From: a virus
Direction: 5' to 3' (one strand)
Length of the DNA stretch: 64,000 nucleotides
Virus record (IMG/VR): IMGVR_UViG_3300031857_000010
Location: 62,001-126,000 of that record
The notes beneath the pieces were generated by a model. It was not told the origin of the DNA, did no database searches, and saw only the letters and a list, made by a program, of their open reading frames with translations. This document shows positions 60,866 through 64,000 of the stretch, piece after piece. The position numbers and the translations under genes are program-made. Each line of letters begins with the position of its first letter. The first letter of the stretch is position 1.

Positions 60866-61777
60866 ATGAAAAGCAAGTTATTCGGTGATATCAAGGTTGT
60901 AAATGAAAAAACAATTATGACCGGCAATCAAATGTTCGATAAGTGGTTTTCAAAAGACGGAGGTATTGTTCCCGGTTCTATCATTTTTGTTACTGGTACT
61001 TCTGGTGCTGGCAAGACCACCCTTATGATCAATTTGATGAATTGGCTTAAGAATAATAAGAGTTCATTCTATTCAAGGGAAATGAGCATAAGCTCTTTGA
61101 AGCAACAAGTAAAGGATTATAATTTTAAAAATAATAATGCTTATTTTGTTGATGATGAAGATTGCCCCCACATAAACGATTATTTCAAAGAACTTGACGT
61201 TATTAAGCCAGAAGTTGTCATCGTGGATTCTCTACAAGCTATAGCAAGTGCTGATTTTCCTGAAATGAGCGAAGAAAAAGCCTCGGTTATAGTTCGTCAA
61301 AAACTTGAGCAATGGTGTAAAGCAAATGGATCGACCTTATTTTTGATTGGACATAATACAAAGGATAATGAGTTTGCTGGGAAAAACACTAACATGCAAA
61401 TGGTCGATGCTCATATGGTTTTAGAGTATGATAAAAAAACAGAAACTCGTAGAATTTTTTGGGGTAAGAAAAATAGAAAAGGTCCTATGGGAGAACTTTT
61501 CTATAAAATTGTAAATGGATCTATAGAATTCATGGAAAATAAAGAAGACACATCAAATTCAAAAAAAGAAGTCAAATTTACTGAAGAATTTTTTCAGTTC
61601 ATATTAGGTTATCTTGATAAAGTAAAAACATCTGATAAAAATGATGAAATAATCAAGGATGAAATTAATTCTATTTCAGATAAATTATATGATAGGTTTA
61701 ACAGTGATGGATATACCTATATGGTCAATCTTTTGCCAGCCATCTACCATATATTAAATAAATATAAAAAGCTTTAA
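60866..61777 (+). CDS. RadA/Sms-like recombination ATPase
   Basis: A 303-residue RecA-fold ATPase. GGIVPGSIIFVTGTSGAGKTT (Walker A, 44-51; split as GGIVPGS and TGTSGAGKTT) matches RadA's GG(L/I)VPGS motif. Walker B is VVIVDSLQAI, and the KNRxG motif is present (KKNRKGPMGELF), with MVDAHMVLEYD before it. RadA's zinc finger and Lon-like domain are missing; instead there is a unique C-terminal ~80 residues. RadA acts in branch migration of recombination intermediates, and this may be a phage version or a replicative helper. It is preceded by its own regulatory region. Confidence 0.85.
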   Translation: MKSKLFGDIKVVNEKTIMTGNQMFDKWFSKDGGIVPGSIIFVTGTSGAGKTTLMINLMNWLKNNKSSFYSREMSISSLKQQVKDYNFKNNNAYFVDDEDCPHINDYFKELDVIKPEVVIVDSLQAIASADFPEMSEEKASVIVRQKLEQWCKANGSTLFLIGHNTKDNEFAGKNTNMQMVDAHMVLEYDKKTETRRIFWGKKNRKGPMGELFYKIVNGSIEFMENKEDTSNSKKEVKFTEEFFQFILGYLDKVKTSDKNDEIIKDEINSISDKLYDRFNSDGYTYMVNLLPAIYHILNKYKKL

Positions 61778-62481
61778 ATAAAATCTAATCCTGAATTTTC
61801 GTTATCTAGGTCTTTGAAAGCATTTAAGAGGTTTCTCTTATGTTTTCTCACTAATGATAAAAGTTCCTTATATTCTTTGTCTGATATATATTTTTTCTGC
61901 TCTTTAATATCGTTTTCAAATAGTCCACAAATGAAATATCCTATAGAAGATAATATTTTTTTATGATAAATAAAGAAACTTACTAAATTTAAATTAGAGT
62001 AAGCACACAATGGATGTAATTGAATATAATCGTCTAAATCAAAATTCCCTACTCCAATGAATGGGTAGTTGAATTCCGGACGCACAAAATTTCCAGAATA
62101 AGATTGAGCAAGCATTACATTGGAACAAAATTGTTCAAAATTTAATAGCTCAGTGTTTACAAATAAAAGTTCAACAGTCTTAGTTATTTCGATTTTATTA
62201 TTTTGTTTATCATCCTCATAAATAAAATATGAATCATAAACATAGCAATTCAATGTATCACTTAATTTATGATTTATTTTAAGATCGTTGTAGCAAACAA
62301 ATTGATCATTGTCTAATAGTGCTGTAATTTCTTTGAGAAGCTTTTTGTCTTTTCTGTCTTTTGAATTATAAAATTGTTTAGCAAGTATGTTTCCATCTGG
62401 TGCTACATTAACATTAAATATGTCAGCAACCGGAACCTCCAATTCAAGACCACTTCTTATATTAATACCTGTTAATATCAT
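61774..62481 (-). CDS. Hypothetical protein, 235 aa
   Basis: I do not recognise it. It is a soluble protein with mixed alpha/beta features. The C-terminal part (EQKKYISDKEYKELLSLVRKHKRNLL) is helical and basic. It converges with the RadA-like gene (stops overlap) and overlaps the preceding 115-aa gene by 20 bases, suggesting an operon with IF-3 upstream. Confidence 0.55.
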   Translation of the reverse strand: MILTGINIRSGLELEVPVADIFNVNVAPDGNILAKQFYNSKDRKDKKLLKEITALLDNDQFVCYNDLKINHKLSDTLNCYVYDSYFIYEDDKQNNKIEITKTVELLFVNTELLNFEQFCSNVMLAQSYSGNFVRPEFNYPFIGVGNFDLDDYIQLHPLCAYSNLNLVSFFIYHKKILSSIGYFICGLFENDIKEQKKYISDKEYKELLSLVRKHKRNLLNAFKDLDNENSGLDFI

Positions 62482-62809
62482 TTTTATTTAAGTTATTATA
62501 AAGTTCTTTTTTGAAATTCTTAATTAAGAATTTCTTTTTCCCACCTTCAAATCTCAGGCAATTATCAGAATTGTCAGGATGAAAAACTATTTTGTATTTG
62601 GTTCCAATCATTCCAGTGTTCTTATCAAAATAAACTATACTGTTGAAAATATCAAAATATTTTTTTGGAGACTCAATCAGTATTGGACTTTCTTTGATAT
62701 TAAACCTTTCTACGAACTCATTTAATTTATAGATTAATGTTTTGTTCCAATCTGTCTGAGTGCTATACAAACAGTTTTCTTTTTTAAAACTAAAATCCCA
62801 GTTATACAT
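62462..62809 (-). CDS. Hypothetical protein, 115 aa
   Basis: A basic 115-residue protein, not recognised, with beta-rich middle part (IVYFDKNTGMIGTKYKIVFHP). It lies between the 93-aa gene (5-base gap) and the 235-aa gene in a leftward string. Confidence 0.55.
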   Translation of the reverse strand: MYNWDFSFKKENCLYSTQTDWNKTLIYKLNEFVERFNIKESPILIESPKKYFDIFNSIVYFDKNTGMIGTKYKIVFHPDNSDNCLRFEGGKKKFLIKNFKKELYNNLNKNDINRY

Positions 62810-62814
62810 GTGTC

Positions 62815-63096
62815 TTAGAAAATATCGTCGACAAATATAGGAGTTTTTTCTCCCATATAAGCACCTTTTATATTATAGTAAAAATGTTCCAAAGCATCTT
62901 CATATTCCATTTCATCATCTTCCATTAAAATGGATAAAACCTTTTTTGTAGAATATATTATAATCATTTTATCATCATCAACACCTAGTATCGCTCTCTC
63001 AAAACCATCTGCAGAAAGAAATTCTTCGTCTGGATATTTATCATAAATAGCTTGTAAATTGATGCTATCGGATAAAAGTTCATTTAAAAATGGCAT
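62815..63096 (-). CDS. Hypothetical acidic protein, 93 aa
   Basis: A very acidic small protein (MEDDEMEYEDALEHFYYNIKG) with an alpha/beta layout, not recognised. The acidic profile could indicate DNA mimicry or an inhibitor, but nothing specific supports this. It follows the IF-3 terminator. Confidence 0.55.
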   Translation of the reverse strand: MPFLNELLSDSINLQAIYDKYPDEEFLSADGFERAILGVDDDKMIIIYSTKKVLSILMEDDEMEYEDALEHFYYNIKGAYMGEKTPIFVDDIF

Positions 63097-63134
63097 AAAT
63101 AAATTTTTGAAAAATAAAGATAAGTAAAAATGTT

Positions 63135-63167
63135 TTGAAAAACAAAACCCCCAATTATTTGGGGGTT
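63135..63167 (-). terminator. Intrinsic terminator overlapping the IF-3 stop codon
   Basis: On the minus strand: AACCCCC, 8-base loop containing the stop TAA, GGGGGTT, then TTGTTTTT. The IF-3 stop codon itself lies in the loop, so the terminator is inside the end of the gene. Confidence 0.8.
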
Positions 63168-63694
63168 ATAATTACAAACATATTTTTACCTTCTAATTTA
63201 GGTAAGCTTTCTGGTTTACCTATATCGCTTAACGATTCTATGAATTTAAGTAGAATAAGTTCTCCTTGTTCTTTATAAACTATTTCCCTTCCTTTAAATT
63301 GTATATAAGCTTTAACTTTATCACCGTGTTCTAGAAATTTTCTTGTATTTTTTAATTTAAAATCAACATCATGTTGTTGAATGTGGGCACCAAGCTTTAC
63401 TTCTTTTAAAGTATGTTTGTTAGAGTTTTTCTTTTCTTTATCTTTTTTCTTTTTTTCATAAAGAAATTTAGAATAGTCACATACTTTACAAATTACTGGA
63501 TTAGAAGTGCTGTTGATTTCAACTAGATCAAGACCAAGTTGTTCTGATATGTTTAAAGCTTCTTGTAATGACACTATTTTACTTTCAATGTCATCACCTA
63601 TTATTCTTACTGTTTGTGAGGTAATAGCCCGGTTTATTTTAAAAAGAGGCTCTTTTGTAAATCTTTTTCTTTGAAAATTGGGATTTTGACTCAT
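63155..63694 (-). CDS. infC: Translation initiation factor IF-3
   Basis: A 179-residue full-length IF-3. The N-domain has INRAITSQTVRIIG and LQEALNISEQLGLDLVEIN, PVICKVCDYSKFLYEKKKK; the C-domain has KEVKLGAHIQQHDVDFKLKN, ARKFLEHGDKVK-type TRKFLEHGDKVKAYIQFKGRE. It binds the 30S subunit, blocks 50S joining and selects start codons. Cellular infC usually starts with the rare AUU codon for autoregulation, while this gene starts with ATG (63694), so that control appears absent. Its start overlaps the stop of the upstream truncated gene (ATGA). The product may favour phage mRNAs. Confidence 0.95.
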   Translation of the reverse strand: MSQNPNFQRKRFTKEPLFKINRAITSQTVRIIGDDIESKIVSLQEALNISEQLGLDLVEINSTSNPVICKVCDYSKFLYEKKKKDKEKKNSNKHTLKEVKLGAHIQQHDVDFKLKNTRKFLEHGDKVKAYIQFKGREIVYKEQGELILLKFIESLSDIGKPESLPKLEGKNMFVIITPK

Positions 63695-63999
63695 CGATTA
63701 TATTTATTTTCTTTCAATATTTCTTCATGCATAATTTCTGCAACCTCTTCGTTTATCTGCCCAATCAATGATTCAATATTAGTAGAAAATTTGTAAAATA
63801 AAAAAAGATCATCATAATCGGTTTTATAGTCATAATCGATTTCATTGTGATTAAAATCATGAAACCTTGCTTTATAAACCTTACAGATAAATACGTTTGG
63901 ATAGTTTTTGATAAAATATTCAACCTGAGTACCATTTTGGTACTGTTCCAGAACATCTTGGAGAATATTTTCATCATTGTCTTCAAAAAGACATTCCCA
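63691..63999 (-). CDS. Hypothetical acidic protein, 3' part only (truncated by the window end)
   Basis: The minus strand is open from the window edge through 102 residues (WECLFEDNDENILQDVLEQY ... EIMHEEILKENKYNR) to a TGA overlapping the IF-3 ATG. It is acidic and aromatic-rich, not recognised. It precedes IF-3 and is probably translationally coupled to it. Confidence 0.6.
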   Translation of the reverse strand, partial: WECLFEDNDENILQDVLEQYQNGTQVEYFIKNYPNVFICKVYKARFHDFNHNEIDYDYKTDYDDLFLFYKFSTNIESLIGQINEEVAEIMHEEILKENKYNR

Positions 64000-64000
64000 G

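Noticed and set aside
63765-63986. 73-aa hydrophobic minus-strand ORF near the right end
   Set aside because: A different minus-strand frame is open from the window edge to a TGA overlapping the IF-3 start (ATGA coupling) and gives a normal acidic protein; the 73-aa frame is its shadow.
1-64000. CRISPR arrays, tRNA genes, rRNA, integrase/att sites
   Set aside because: No regular spacer-repeat array, no tRNA cloverleaf in any intergenic gap, and no recombinase gene or matching direct repeats were seen.

Overview
The window looks like part of a large, AT-rich, strictly lytic-looking tailed phage (T4-like myovirus grade) that infects Bacteroidota. The phage assignment rests on a gp17-type large terminase next to a gp20-type portal, a long block of fibre and baseplate genes, a gp46/47-type recombination nuclease, primase, RuvC-like resolvase, SSB and dUTPase, and the absence of any cellular housekeeping cluster. 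The Bacteroidota host is inferred from two RpoD-like sigma factors whose N-termini look like Bacteroidota primary sigma (MRQLKITKSIT...), from promoters of the form TTTG-N19/20-TAnnTTTG, and from AT-rich leaders with no Shine-Dalgarno sequence. No integrase, capsid, sheath or tRNA gene is visible, so this is a fragment of a larger genome. No gene-free stretch exceeds 300 bases; the longest is 28507-28656.

Layout. 1-1799 (+): the end of a glycosyltransferase and an unknown protein, closed by a bidirectional terminator. 1841-28506 (-): one leftward block, transcribed from a baseplate-like protein (28506) through giant repeat fibres, terminase and portal (each carrying an intein), small unknowns, two sigma factors, topoisomerase I and a DnaQ-like exonuclease. 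28657-43153 (+): baseplate/fibre paralogues and a tandem-duplicated 134-aa gene, then RuvC-like nuclease, primase, a single-chain Mre11-Rad50 (gp47-gp46) fusion, a UvrD-like helicase and an AP2/HNH-like protein, ending in a bidirectional terminator. 43206-43634 (-): Nudix hydrolase. 43703-51934 (+): dUTPase, a ClpC-like unfoldase fractured by a split intein around a free-standing endonuclease gene, DnaJ, a GIY-YIG endonuclease and membrane proteins. 52001-56318 (-): two large proteins with sigma-70-like segments. 56408-59724 (+): PcfJ-like protein, SSB and an unknown. 59721-60777 (-): a small unknown and a PrsW-type intramembrane protease. 60866-61777 (+): RadA-like ATPase. 61774-64000 (-): unknowns, translation initiation factor IF-3 and a truncated gene.

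How it may work together. The phage brings its own means of redirecting transcription (two sigma factors, two sigma-like proteins, possibly a PrsW protease), translation (IF-3) and protein quality control (ClpC-like unfoldase with DnaJ), plus replication and recombination genes. Two promoter classes are suggested: a host-type TAnnTTTG class before sigma, PcfJ and ssb, and a recurring CTATTTAY element before virion genes. The most striking system is the fractured ClpC-like gene: its second Walker A motif is interrupted by an atypically split intein (28-aa N-part, 139-aa C-part), with an EDxHD (Vsr-like) endonuclease gene lying between the halves and its start codon at the foot of a long hairpin. 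Together with a LAGLIDADG intein in the terminase, an HNH intein in the portal and a free-standing GIY-YIG gene, four homing-endonuclease families occur in 64 kb.
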